The position numbers and the translations under genes are program-made. From NCBI GenBank assembly GCA_024402535.1, contig JAKSTN010000010.1:1-64000 (forward strand): a stretch of DNA of 64,000 bases, read 5' to 3'. The notes under the pieces were generated by a model. That model did not search any database and was not told the DNA's origin. It worked only from the letters and a program-made list of their open reading frames with translations. Positions within the stretch are counted from its first letter, which is position 1; each line of letters starts with the position of its first letter. Below are positions 1 through 8,542 of the stretch, piece by piece. The DNA is from Treponema sp. (GTDB taxonomy: Bacteria; Spirochaetota; Spirochaetia; Treponematales; Treponemataceae).

Positions 1-319
1 TTTTATCCGACCAGTCTTTGTCCATGTGGGAATCCTTTACTTTAATTTTATTATATATACATCTCGATATTGTACATACCTGCAATTTCATAATATGCTT
101 TTTTATCATTTCAATATAGGCGTTTCCATAGCGTGACAAAGAAGAAAAGTCAAAAGAATTTCTTGAAAAGAATATCTTCTTTTTCAGGCTGAAGCAGTAT
201 AGCTCTACCTGTAATGAGCAGACAAAAAGCGGGAAATATATCGGTACAATTCTATAACGAATATTATCGCTTTTTATTTCCCCTGACAGATAAAATCGAC
301 CTGCCAGAGGAAAAGCATT
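1..319 (-). other. Intergenic/unassigned; open frame without a clear start
   Basis: No gene is confidently recognised here. On the minus strand the reading frame that follows the TAA of the lipoprotein gene at 320 stays open for about 106 codons to the window edge and is in the same frame as that gene. Its translation is not recognisable and has no obvious start near its beginning. Inside it, an ATG at 25-23 preceded by an AGGAT-like ribosome site could be the start of a gene that continues beyond base 1, of which only eight codons are visible. Either explanation is weak. Confidence 0.25.
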
Positions 320-1222
320 TTAATATTCGTACACGTCCATTGTGGTATCCTGATTCAGGACACAGATTTCGTTGCGCTGATTTACAGTGAATGATTTAGG
401 TTCCTTTTTCAGAACATAATCAAATTCTTTTGTAAAAGTTTTTCCGCCGTCAGTGCTCAGCTTCATTACAAAATGATATTCAGTGCCATCTTTTTTACCA
501 AGATATGCAAGGCGGATTCCTGTCTCATCCTGCCATATTGAATTCATTGAAAGAAGATTTTTCACAATCGGTTTTATATTTTCTTCTGTAAACATCTCTC
601 CATTTTGTTTCCAGTTTTTTCCATAATCAGAAGTTTCAAAAAGGCGGCCTTTTACATCAAGCATCAAGCCTTTTCCTTTTCCAAGAATAAGAGCACTTTC
701 ACAATAACTTGATCCTTCAGGGAGCGGGATTTTTTCAAATTCTTTTTTTACATCGTCATATTCATAAAGTCCGCCAAGAACAGTTTCTTTCCCCCAGACC
801 CATCCAACATTTTCATCAAGCATATTAACGCCTTTACCGATGGCAAAATTGGTTTTAGGAAGAATCTCTTTTGTTTTTCCGCCGTCAGTAGTTTTCATAA
901 AGATTCTGGTGTCCCCGTTCATGTAAACCACATTTTCATTTACAGCATACATACCTGCAATAAACGGTGCGATGATTTTATCTTTTGCCCAGGTCTGTCC
1001 TCCGTCTTCAGAACAAAGAACAAGACCTTTTTCACCGGTCACAATTCCTTTGCTTTCAGAAGTCATAACGCCAACATAAGCATTTCCTTCTGTCATAGAT
1101 GTAGAATGAACAAGATTCAATCCTTTACCGGAACAGCCGGAAAGAGAAAGACAGCCTGCAAGAAAAAAGCATCCTGCAAGTGACGAAAGTTTTATCAGTG
1201 TGTTGATTTTTGATTTAAGCAT
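320..1222 (-). CDS. Exported lipoprotein with Asp-box (BNR) repeats
   Basis: The protein has a signal sequence with three possible lipobox cysteines (LAGC, LAGC, LSGC at about residues 15-30), so it should be a lipid-anchored envelope protein. At least four Asp-box motifs of the S/T-x-D-x-G-x-T-W type are visible (SEDGGQTW, TTDGGKTK, TSDYGKNW, STDGGKTF). Such motifs mark BNR or YCF48-like beta-propellers, some of which bind or cleave glycans. No catalytic sialidase residues were recognised, so a binding or structural role is as likely as an enzymatic one. The ATG at 1222 is preferred over the upstream one at 1255 because AAGGAAGGTG lies just before it and the signal peptide then starts correctly. 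It follows the AraC-type regulator gene and has its own promoter. Confidence 0.75.
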   Translation of the reverse strand: MLKSKINTLIKLSSLAGCFFLAGCLSLSGCSGKGLNLVHSTSMTEGNAYVGVMTSESKGIVTGEKGLVLCSEDGGQTWAKDKIIAPFIAGMYAVNENVVYMNGDTRIFMKTTDGGKTKEILPKTNFAIGKGVNMLDENVGWVWGKETVLGGLYEYDDVKKEFEKIPLPEGSSYCESALILGKGKGLMLDVKGRLFETSDYGKNWKQNGEMFTEENIKPIVKNLLSMNSIWQDETGIRLAYLGKKDGTEYHFVMKLSTDGGKTFTKEFDYVLKKEPKSFTVNQRNEICVLNQDTTMDVYEY

Positions 1223-1255
1223 AATCACCTTCCTTTTTTGATTTTTCAAAATCAT

Positions 1256-1314
1256 AAAATAGGAAGGAAAATAACTTAATGTAAAATCTGCAATGAGATT
1301 TGCATAATCTGCAA
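1256..1314 (-). promoter_or_regulatory. Promoter with AraC-type tandem direct repeat
   Basis: On the minus strand TTACAT (1284-1279) and TATTTT (1261-1256) are spaced by 17 bp, a plausible sigma-70 type promoter for the lipoprotein gene. Immediately upstream, TTGCAGATT occurs twice (1314-1306 and 1293-1285) with a 21-bp period, and the near copy abuts the -35 box. Direct repeats two helical turns apart next to a -35 box are typical of AraC-family activator sites, and such a regulator is encoded just upstream. Confidence 0.55.
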
Positions 1315-1315
1315 T

Positions 1316-2197
1316 TTATTCAAAACAGTATTGAGCCCATTCTTTCCCATAAGGATGCAGAAGAGCCCGGCGAAAATCACTTGGAGATTTTCCCGTTGCC
1401 TTTTTAAAAGCTCTTGAAAAATATGCTTCATCAGAAAAGCCGGTACGTTCTGCAACAGTTGCAATAGGAAGCCCGGTATTAGAAAGCATAAAAGATGCAT
1501 TCTGGATTCTTATGTTATTCAGATAATCCATTGCACTGGTTCCGTATTCCTTCTTGAAAAGTGCATTCAGTGTGGTTCTGTTGGTTGCAAACTTTCCCGC
1601 AATTTCATCCAGCGTAAGTTTCTTAGGAAAAGCGAAGTTGAAATATTCCACCACATGCAAGGCTGTGTTTTCTTTATTCCGTGTGGCCTGCAGAAGCCAG
1701 CTGTTACGGGCAATCATAAGAATCAATTCAAGCACATAGCTTTTTGCGATGCATGGCCAGAATTCACCCTGATTGTGGTTCAAATGTGAATCAATCATGG
1801 CAAAATGGTTCACAAAAGTTTCAAAAATCTTAGGATCCAGAGACATGTAACGGTAACCGCTTTCAATTTCATTCAAAGCCTGATATTCAAATGTGTCAGG
1901 GAATTTTTCAAAATTTGAGTTGATTCCGTTTGGTGAGAAAATCAGTGTTGAGACACTTCCACAAGGTCCCTGTTCAAGAATCTTTGCTTCCCTGATATGG
2001 TGATTTGGAGAAAGAACCAGTATTCCAGATCCTGAAAAAACTTCGGCACTTTCCGCAGTAACAGAAAGAAGAGTGTCTCTAAAAAGAATGATACTGTAAT
2101 ATCCTTCTCCTTCCTGAGAAACAATCAATTCCGGACGAATAAAAATCTCGAAGGAAAAACCGTTGTAATAAGTAATCTCTTTTGTCTCGTATTTCAT
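1316..2197 (-). CDS. AraC family transcriptional regulator
   Basis: The C-terminal 100 residues hold the two helix-turn-helix motifs of AraC/XylS regulators. They include a first HTH around KLTLDEIAGKFATNRTTLNALFK and the signature GFSDEAYFSRAFKKATGKSPSDFR. The N-terminal 180 residues resemble a cupin-like sensing domain but the ligand cannot be read from sequence. The ATG at 2197 has AAAGGG upstream; an earlier in-frame start at 2227 is less likely. The lipoprotein gene with a tandem operator-like repeat lies directly downstream and is the obvious candidate target. Confidence 0.85.
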   Translation of the reverse strand: MKYETKEITYYNGFSFEIFIRPELIVSQEGEGYYSIILFRDTLLSVTAESAEVFSGSGILVLSPNHHIREAKILEQGPCGSVSTLIFSPNGINSNFEKFPDTFEYQALNEIESGYRYMSLDPKIFETFVNHFAMIDSHLNHNQGEFWPCIAKSYVLELILMIARNSWLLQATRNKENTALHVVEYFNFAFPKKLTLDEIAGKFATNRTTLNALFKKEYGTSAMDYLNNIRIQNASFMLSNTGLPIATVAERTGFSDEAYFSRAFKKATGKSPSDFRRALLHPYGKEWAQYCFE

Positions 2198-2266
2198 GCT
2201 GAAAACCCTTTGATATAAGTTTAGCACAAAATCGCCAATATGTTATAAATACAGAATAAAAAAATC

Positions 2267-3904
2267 TTAATTCACTTCGTAAAGGAAGCGTTTTATTTTT
2301 TGAGTTGCGGTTTTCTCAAATTCTGTAATAAAATCAATTTCTTCGATACGACTTGAACGACTTACTCTTTCGTTAATATAAGTTTTAATCTGTGTTCTTA
2401 GTTCTTCCCTTCTGGTATGAACATTATCATGAAGTTTAATGATTGCCCGAAGCCCTTTTTTGCCCATAACCACCAGAGATTCTGTAATATTTGAGTTTTG
2501 ATTCAGAACAAATTCAATATCTTCCGGGTAAATATTTTCACCACTTGGTCCTAAAATCATATTTTTGTTGCGGCCTTTAAGACTCAGTCTTACAACTCCT
2601 TTCTTTTCTGCCAGGCATCCAAGATCGCCGGTTTTGAAATAACCTTCTCCACAGCTGTCTTCTTTTGTTGTAAAAGCAGCCTTTGTCATTTCTTCGTCTT
2701 TGTAATAACCGGCCATAACGTTATCACCTTTTACTACTACTTCTCCAAATCCCATTTCATTAGGATTTAAAATCTTCATGTCTACGCCAGGAAGAGTAAG
2801 TCCAATAGTTCCGCATACAGTCTGCTGTGGATTTGAAACTGAAATCAAAGGGGAAGTTTCTGTAAGACCGTATCCAATAGCATAAGGAAATTTTGCTTCT
2901 TTAAGAAAACGTTCTACAACAGGATCCAGTCTGGCGCCGCCAATTCCAAAAAACTTGAATCTGCCACCCATAGTTTTCATAAGCTTCTTTCCGGCAATAC
3001 GGTGAAGAAGCTTTCTGAATAATGAAATTTCATAAAGGAACTTTATTACTTTGTTTTTTTCGAAATTTGGTTTGATTGCATTTTTGTAGATTTTTTCCAT
3101 TACAAGAGGAACCGACATTCCGCAGGTAGGACGAACATCCTTAAACGCTTTAAGAAGTGCAGAAACTACAGGAGGTTTTGCAAGGTAATAAATACATGCA
3201 CCATAAGAAAGAATATAAGTAAAGCCCGCTGTAAATTCATAAACATGGCTTAAAGGCAGGAAAGAAAGAGAAACATCCTTTTCTGTAATTGGGAAAATTG
3301 TCTGAGCCTGAAGCAGATTGGAAATAAGATTTTTATGTGTAAGTACAACGCCTTTTGACCGGCCGGTTGTGCCTGATGTATAAATGATTGAAGCAATGTC
3401 ATCTTCTTTTGCTGTAGCTTCAGAAATTTTATTTTCCTTTACAGATTCAAGAGTTATATTCTTGTTCCCTTTAATTAAAGAAAAGTCCGAAATATTAATA
3501 ACCAGTTCAGGAAGATTTTCAGGACATTTTTCAAAACGCTGCAGAAGGCTTTCTTCCGCAATAAGGGCTTTAACTTCGCAATGCTTAAAGATTGTAGATA
3601 ATTCATTTGCAGAAAAATCTGGAAGAAGTGGGACTGCTGTAAAGCCATGATTTACAGCAGCAAAATAAGATGCTCCCCAGTTAGGACAGCCTGCAGACCA
3701 GATTGCAATTTTTTCACCAGCGCCAATTCCAAGTGCGGTAAAGAGTTTTGCAACATTCAGCTGAAGATCATCAAGCTGTCTGTATGTCAGAAACTTTTCC
3801 ATATCCAGCGCAAAAGCCACAGCTTTATTGTCTGCATATTTTGAAACTGTCAGATTCCAGAATTCAGGGAAAGTCTTTGATTTTAAATCTTTTTCTGTAA
3901 GCAT
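2267..3904 (-). CDS. Long-chain acyl-CoA synthetase (AMP-forming)
   Basis: The protein belongs to the ANL adenylating family: it would activate a fatty acid with ATP to acyl-AMP and transfer it to CoA or another thiol. The phosphate-binding loop YTSGTTGRSKG, the A5 motif GYGLTETSPL, the A7 motif YFKTGDLG and the hinge region KGRNKNMI are all present, and the C terminus retains the lysine of the TQKIKR motif. About 545 residues is a normal FadD-like length, though shorter than eukaryotic-type enzymes. GGAG precedes the ATG at 3904. It stands alone between a regulator and the WYL operon; fatty acid salvage is the likely use. Confidence 0.85.
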   Translation of the reverse strand: MLTEKDLKSKTFPEFWNLTVSKYADNKAVAFALDMEKFLTYRQLDDLQLNVAKLFTALGIGAGEKIAIWSAGCPNWGASYFAAVNHGFTAVPLLPDFSANELSTIFKHCEVKALIAEESLLQRFEKCPENLPELVINISDFSLIKGNKNITLESVKENKISEATAKEDDIASIIYTSGTTGRSKGVVLTHKNLISNLLQAQTIFPITEKDVSLSFLPLSHVYEFTAGFTYILSYGACIYYLAKPPVVSALLKAFKDVRPTCGMSVPLVMEKIYKNAIKPNFEKNKVIKFLYEISLFRKLLHRIAGKKLMKTMGGRFKFFGIGGARLDPVVERFLKEAKFPYAIGYGLTETSPLISVSNPQQTVCGTIGLTLPGVDMKILNPNEMGFGEVVVKGDNVMAGYYKDEEMTKAAFTTKEDSCGEGYFKTGDLGCLAEKKGVVRLSLKGRNKNMILGPSGENIYPEDIEFVLNQNSNITESLVVMGKKGLRAIIKLHDNVHTRREELRTQIKTYINERVSRSSRIEEIDFITEFEKTATQKIKRFLYEVN

Positions 3905-3977
3905 CAATTTTCTCCATTTCAAAATGACATTTTTACAATATTTGTCATTTTGTTAAATGTTATGATGTTTTTTGAAT

Positions 3978-4766
3978 TTAATCAACAGAAATTTCTGAGC
4001 TATCAGACGGTGAAGTAAAGTTTTCTATCTGGAAACCATTGTCATAGGACCATTTAAAACATTCTGCTTTAATATCCAGTTCCTTAATTAATGCCGATAT
4101 ATCATCATATTGATTTACTGATTTATCATCATAGTATACTAACGGAGCTATTACCAATTCATTATTTTCAAGTGGCAGTTCAAAATCCCTAAATAACTTT
4201 TCTTTGTCTACAATTTTTGCATAAGTATATGATTCAAGAATACACCGCAACAGAGTTTCTGTTGATTCATCTTTTTTTAATTCTATTACATAAGTCTTAT
4301 ATTTTACTTCACCATTTTCTTCATACTTCAAATGGCTTAATAAATCTATCTTACCAACCCCTTTGTCTGACCGTTTATTTTTAAGCGGAATTTGATAATC
4401 CAAAACTCTGCCGAAAATGCTGTCTGAATCCTTGAATTGAGAATGCATTGCATAAGCAATATTTTCTTCTCTTCTTTCTCCTGTTTTTTTATCTGTAAAA
4501 ACAAAATTACAGCAGCCATCATGACCTTCAGTTTTATATGATTTTCCATCTCCTCTTGTAATTGTTTTATTACTCAACTCTGCTAATAACTCATCTTTAT
4601 GTTCAGTTAAATAATCTGCAATGATCTTAATATAAAGTTCATGAGTATCTTTTGTCTTACCTGTATAATTAATAAAATTTGCTTTGTATAACTCAGAAAC
4701 AGTATTCATTGAAAAATATTCTTCAACTTTTTCAATTATTTCAAATTTAGTGTAAGATGCTGCCAT
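3978..4766 (-). CDS. PD-(D/E)XK nuclease-like protein, third gene of WYL operon
   Basis: I do not recognise a named family with certainty. Residues about 140-190 show the pattern of a PD-(D/E)XK nuclease core: a predicted beta-strand with GKIDLL, then after a charged turn YVIELKKD, giving the D...E-x-K triad, followed by a helix with LLRCILESYTYAK. The N-terminal 60 residues are helical and may bind DNA. Charged, soluble, no signal peptide. The gene is 14 bp behind another nuclease-like gene and is in the same operon as a WYL regulator; GGAG lies 8 bp before its ATG. The nuclease assignment is inference from motif arrangement. Confidence 0.6.
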   Translation of the reverse strand: MAASYTKFEIIEKVEEYFSMNTVSELYKANFINYTGKTKDTHELYIKIIADYLTEHKDELLAELSNKTITRGDGKSYKTEGHDGCCNFVFTDKKTGERREENIAYAMHSQFKDSDSIFGRVLDYQIPLKNKRSDKGVGKIDLLSHLKYEENGEVKYKTYVIELKKDESTETLLRCILESYTYAKIVDKEKLFRDFELPLENNELVIAPLVYYDDKSVNQYDDISALIKELDIKAECFKWSYDNGFQIENFTSPSDSSEISVD

Positions 4767-4780
4767 TTTTTTTCTCCATA

Positions 4781-5590
4781 TTATTCAAATCTATAAATTT
4801 CTTTTCTTTTCATTCGGATAAACAAATCTCCTTTAATTCCATCATATCTTTCTTTTACTTCATTAAAATTTGTAACAGGTGTCAGTTCAATAATCAGTTT
4901 TATTTTATCTGAATTAAAACCAAGTAATTCTGCAGATTCTTCTATTTTTTTTGCAACATATTCCTGATCTCTTTTAGACCGTTCATTATCTTTATCATAA
5001 AACAAATGATATAAAACTACAGGTATTTTCGAATCTCTTTTACTGCAGTAACAAGCCGAAGCCGTTCTATGTAAAAACTGATAGACCACTTTACTCTCTA
5101 TTTTGGTTTTATCCGTCTCTTTGTAATTACAGTAAGGTTCTATATATTTATACCAGCTTTCTAAAACTTCTGGCTTTTCTGACTTCTCTGATTTTTTTAA
5201 CAGCCATTTTTCAATTGTTTCATACAAAGGTTCTGTAAATTTCCCTTCCACTGCAACAGCATATTTTTCAGTAAAAAGCATAAGGTCTGTCATGGAAGGC
5301 AGTCCTATTCTTTTTTCTTTTCCATTATCATTTTTAGTAGCATATACAGGATACTCAAAACATTTTACAGCGGAATCGAAATCAATTGCCGGGTCTATTT
5401 TATCCAGTAATTGTCTGCTGATTTTTTTATTTCTGGATAACCAGAATTCTGTTAATGGAATGGAGGAAGTCTTAAAAGATTTTACATCAGTTTTACTAAG
5501 AATATCCAGCAGAAATTCTTCATCTCCCTCTGGAGTACCATAAAAATATCTTTTTCTGTCAAAATTATTTTCCTGTTCACTTTTATTCAT
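4781..5590 (-). CDS. PD-(D/E)XK-type protein (DUF6946-like), second gene of WYL operon
   Basis: A soluble 269-residue protein. Around residues 100-125 a serine-threonine-aspartate strand (SMTDLMLF) is followed by AVAVEGKFTEPL, which fits the D...E-x-K active site of PD-(D/E)XK nucleases. Further on, YQFLHRTASACY resembles a conserved helix of a family of putative nucleases I associate with DUF6946. Its first 8 bp overlap the end of the WYL regulator gene, so the two are translationally coupled. Function is not established. The pairing with a second nuclease-like protein and a WYL regulator suggests a restriction or abortive-defence module. Confidence 0.6.
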   Translation of the reverse strand: MNKSEQENNFDRKRYFYGTPEGDEEFLLDILSKTDVKSFKTSSIPLTEFWLSRNKKISRQLLDKIDPAIDFDSAVKCFEYPVYATKNDNGKEKRIGLPSMTDLMLFTEKYAVAVEGKFTEPLYETIEKWLLKKSEKSEKPEVLESWYKYIEPYCNYKETDKTKIESKVVYQFLHRTASACYCSKRDSKIPVVLYHLFYDKDNERSKRDQEYVAKKIEESAELLGFNSDKIKLIIELTPVTNFNEVKERYDGIKGDLFIRMKRKEIYRFE

Positions 5591-6599
5591 TATTAATCTT
5601 CTCCACCATTTTCATCATATTTATTACATTATCTGTCCAATCATCTACCAGCTTTTGTGGTGCAAGTGGTTTTACATACTTCCCCTGCTCCAAAACCCAG
5701 TCCAGAACAGGGTAATACTGATTACTTGTAAAAGTCATTATTTCAGTTCCGTCTGGTTGTTCTTCGAAACTTTGATCCGGAGCCCAACTATAAGTTTTAA
5801 GATAATCAGCTTTCCAGTTTACCAGAATCTTTATTTTAAACTCATAATTTTCTTCGCCAACATATCGTCCGAAATTTCCAGCAACATGTTTTTCGTAGGA
5901 AAAATCTTCCGGTAAATCAAAGCTTTCTTCCCTAATAATGATGTTACATATAGAAGGAAGATTAAAAAATTTATTTCCTTCATAACCTGGATTTGTTCTG
6001 TAGCCGTACAAAGTCCACATACCGTTAGAATAAATAAGCTGGTATGGTTTCAGACAAATATTGTAAGTGTGGTCTTCTTTTTTGTAATCGAAAGTAATGT
6101 ACCGATTTTTACTCATTGCTTCTTCCAGAAAACTCCAGGTTTCATCTTTTATTTCAACCGGATTCATTCCCAAAAACAGAATCCTGTTTGAAAGCTTTTT
6201 TGCATTAAGTTTTGAATCCTGTTCAATATTTGAAGAAAGAGTTGTGAATACTTCAACACCCTGCTTATAAAGTGGAGTTCCTTTAATCGTATCAAGGAGA
6301 TTAGATACAAGCTGGGCGGCAATAATCTGCTTTTCTGTTGTAATTAAAGCTGGAATTCTGAAAGTAGGATTTGAATAATAATAACCACCTTTGAAGCGGT
6401 CATATTTCAGATATTTTTTTGCTCCAAAATCATTACGAAGTGCCTCAAGATCACGGTGAACAGTTGCTTCTGAAGTTTCAAATTCAGCAATCAGTTTTTT
6501 TACACTTGGATAAGTTCCTGAAGCAATCATCTGATCATAGCGCGTAATTCTTCTGAAAGTAGCAAGGCTTTCTTTTTCAAGTTTCTTCTTTCCTGCCAT
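5583..6599 (-). CDS. WYL-domain transcriptional regulator with N-terminal HTH
   Basis: Residues 15-75 form a DeoR/HTH_11-like winged helix (KKLIAEFETSEATVHRDLEALRNDFG), and residues about 140-220 form a WYL sensor domain (YITFDYKKEDHTYNICLKPYQLIYSNGMWTLYGY). A C-terminal extension typical of WYL regulators follows. WYL proteins bind nucleotides or nucleic acids and repress DNA-damage or defence operons such as CBASS (CapW) and BREX (BrxR); this is known for the family, not shown here. GAGGA stands before the ATG. It is the promoter-proximal gene of a three-gene operon and probably controls it. Confidence 0.85.
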   Translation of the reverse strand: MAGKKKLEKESLATFRRITRYDQMIASGTYPSVKKLIAEFETSEATVHRDLEALRNDFGAKKYLKYDRFKGGYYYSNPTFRIPALITTEKQIIAAQLVSNLLDTIKGTPLYKQGVEVFTTLSSNIEQDSKLNAKKLSNRILFLGMNPVEIKDETWSFLEEAMSKNRYITFDYKKEDHTYNICLKPYQLIYSNGMWTLYGYRTNPGYEGNKFFNLPSICNIIIREESFDLPEDFSYEKHVAGNFGRYVGEENYEFKIKILVNWKADYLKTYSWAPDQSFEEQPDGTEIMTFTSNQYYPVLDWVLEQGKYVKPLAPQKLVDDWTDNVINMMKMVEKINNE

Positions 6600-6658
6600 A
6601 TCTAATTCCTCATTAAATTATGATAACACCTACTCTCATAGAATGACAGTGTAAAAAC

Positions 6659-6925
6659 TTAATTAAGCGTTCTTAAAATTTCGAGTACTTTTTTCCGCGC
6701 CAATAAAACTTCCTCTAAAGGAACAGAACCCAAAAACTCCATATCTTCTTTCAGCATCGCAACGTCAAGAGATCTGAGATTGTGAAAAAACTTTTCCTGC
6801 ACTTCGGATCCAGTTCCAATTAATGCTTTAGCCAATAATGGAGAATCAATTTCCTTAAGCAGCTCCTTTATTTTACAGTCATCCAGTAAAAGTACATCGT
6901 TAAATTCTTCTGTCTGATCTTTCAT
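6659..6925 (-). CDS. Free-standing FliG C-terminal domain protein
   Basis: Nearly the whole 88-residue protein matches the C-terminal domain of the flagellar rotor protein FliG: LLDDCKIKELLKEIDSPLLAKAL, then a MLKEDMEFLGSVPLEEV segment, then a closing helix LARKKVLEILRTL. The N-terminal and middle domains of FliG (about 220 residues) are missing. FliG-C carries the torque-generating surface that meets MotA. A detached domain could modulate the motor or a different partner, or be a relic. AAGGAG precedes the ATG at 6925, which argues for expression. No other flagellar gene is nearby. Confidence 0.7.
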   Translation of the reverse strand: MKDQTEEFNDVLLLDDCKIKELLKEIDSPLLAKALIGTGSEVQEKFFHNLRSLDVAMLKEDMEFLGSVPLEEVLLARKKVLEILRTLN

Positions 6926-6966
6926 AAGCACTCCTTATATATTGTTTTCAAAACTAATATATAACC

Positions 6967-6993
6967 CCAGGCTCTCATGGAATAAGAGCCTGG
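6967..6993 (-). terminator. Hairpin terminator after pdxST
   Basis: CCAGGCTCT and AGAGCCTGG form a perfect 9-bp stem just past the pdxT stop on the minus strand. There is only a weak T-rich tail, so termination may be partial and allow read-through into the FliG-C gene. Confidence 0.55.
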
Positions 6994-7002
6994 AAATGAA
7001 AC

Positions 7003-7560
7003 TTATATTTTTCTTAAAAAGTACTCCATAATTCTTGTATCTTCATCAAGTTCCGGATGAAATGAAAGGCCTATCTGATTTTTATATTCAACGGCAACAA
7101 TCCTGCCATCTACAACAGAAAGAATATTTACATCTTTTTCAACTTCAGTAATCACAGGAGCCCTTATGAATGTCATTTCTACATCCTGCATCTGGCCAAA
7201 AGTTGAAAGGGTTTTAAAACTTCCAAGCTGACGGCCATAAGCATTTCGCTGAACTATTACAGGAAGAGTCTGAAAATAACGGGCATTGTCATTATTTATT
7301 TTTTCACTTAGAAGAATTAAACCGGCGCATGTTCCAAAAACCGGAAGCCCATCATTTATAAGATTCTTTAATTGAGTAAACATATCAAGTTCCCGTAAAA
7401 GTTTCCCCTGCACTGTACTTTCGCCGCCTGGAAGAATAAGCCCGTCCAGGTTTGAAATATCTTCTTTTGCCCGTAATTCAACAGTCTGACATCCCAGTTT
7501 TTGAAGCATTTTTTCATGTTCAATAAAAGCGCCCTGAACCGCAAGAACTCCAATCTTCAT
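7003..7560 (-). CDS. pdxT: Pyridoxal 5'-phosphate synthase glutaminase subunit
   Basis: A class I glutamine amidotransferase of 185 residues that feeds ammonia from glutamine to PdxS for one-step synthesis of pyridoxal 5'-phosphate in the cytoplasm. The diagnostic motifs are present: LPGGEST near residue 45, the nucleophile loop GTCAGLIL near residue 78, and the SFHPEL His-Glu pair near the C terminus. The start ATG overlaps the pdxS stop by one base (TAATG), giving tight translational coupling. The length is the normal length for PdxT. Confidence 0.96.
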   Translation of the reverse strand: MKIGVLAVQGAFIEHEKMLQKLGCQTVELRAKEDISNLDGLILPGGESTVQGKLLRELDMFTQLKNLINDGLPVFGTCAGLILLSEKINNDNARYFQTLPVIVQRNAYGRQLGSFKTLSTFGQMQDVEMTFIRAPVITEVEKDVNILSVVDGRIVAVEYKNQIGLSFHPELDEDTRIMEYFLRKI

Positions 7561-8435
7561 TATCTGCCTCTTTCTTCCATAATGAGCTTGATTTCATTTT
7601 CGTTGATGCCTACCATTGCTTCACCAAGATCTTCAGAAAGCTCTGCAATAAGTTTTGCATCTTTATAATTTGTTACAGCCTTTACAATAGCGGCGGCTCG
7701 TTTTTCCGGATTTCCTGATTTAAAGATTCCAGAACCAACGAATACACCTTCGGCTCCAAGCTGCATCATGAGAGCTGCATCGGCTGGAGTTGCAACTCCG
7801 CCTGCGGCAAAATTTACAACAGGAAGCTTTCCGTTTTTATGAACGTACTGAACAAGCTCGTAAGGAACCTGAAGCTGCTTTGCAGCTTCAAAAAGTTCAT
7901 CTTCCCGCATGGAAGTAAGTTTTGCTATTTCAGAATTCATCTTTCTCATATGGCGCACAGCCTGAACAATATCTCCGGTGCCCGGTTCACCCTTTGTTCT
8001 TATCATAGAAGCACCTTCGTTTATGCGGCGGAGCGCTTCCCCTAAATCTCTTGCTCCACAGACAAAAGGAACTTTAAAATCACGTTTATTGATATGATAT
8101 ACATCATCAGCCGGTGAAAGAACTTCCGACTCGTCAATGTAGTCAATTTCAATTGCTTCAAGAATCTGAGCTTCTACAAAGTGCCCGATACGGCATTTTG
8201 CCATAACAGGAATAGAAACTGCATCCTGAATGCCCTTAATCATTTTCGGATCGCTCATTCTGGAAATTCCACCTGCGGCACGAATGTCTGCCGGAATTCT
8301 TTCCAGTGCCATAACAGCACATGCACCTGCAGCTTCCGCGATTTTTGCCTGTTCGGGAGTTGTAACATCCATAATCACACCGCCTTTAAGCATCTGGGCA
8401 AGACCTTTATTCAATTCATACTGATTATCTTTCAT
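7560..8435 (-). CDS. pdxS: Pyridoxal 5'-phosphate synthase lyase subunit
   Basis: The 291-residue synthase subunit makes PLP from ribose 5-phosphate, glyceraldehyde 3-phosphate and ammonia. The near-invariant PdxS sequence is easily read: [60 protein letters not shown] and [21 protein letters not shown]. The imine-forming lysines lie in the MAKCRIGH and RTKGEPG regions. GGAGATG precedes the ATG. It is divergent from pdxR, its expected activator, across about 107 bp. Confidence 0.97.
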   Translation of the reverse strand: MKDNQYELNKGLAQMLKGGVIMDVTTPEQAKIAEAAGACAVMALERIPADIRAAGGISRMSDPKMIKGIQDAVSIPVMAKCRIGHFVEAQILEAIEIDYIDESEVLSPADDVYHINKRDFKVPFVCGARDLGEALRRINEGASMIRTKGEPGTGDIVQAVRHMRKMNSEIAKLTSMREDELFEAAKQLQVPYELVQYVHKNGKLPVVNFAAGGVATPADAALMMQLGAEGVFVGSGIFKSGNPEKRAAAIVKAVTNYKDAKLIAELSEDLGEAMVGINENEIKLIMEERGR

Positions 8436-8542
8436 TTTTCTTCATCTCCTTTGATAATTGATATTGCAATAATGATTAATAACTGATATTAAATAAATGT
8501 CCAAAATAAAATATTTTTAGATGCCAGAGGTTTTCGCTGAAT
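8436..8542. promoter_or_regulatory. Divergent pdxS / pdxR control region
   Basis: This A+T-rich 107-bp gap separates the divergent pdxST operon and pdxR. In other bacteria PdxR binds such a gap and both activates pdxST and controls itself. The gap holds TGATATTG and TGATATTA (near 8458 and 8483) as candidate direct half-sites. I could not assign promoters with confidence. Confidence 0.4.
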
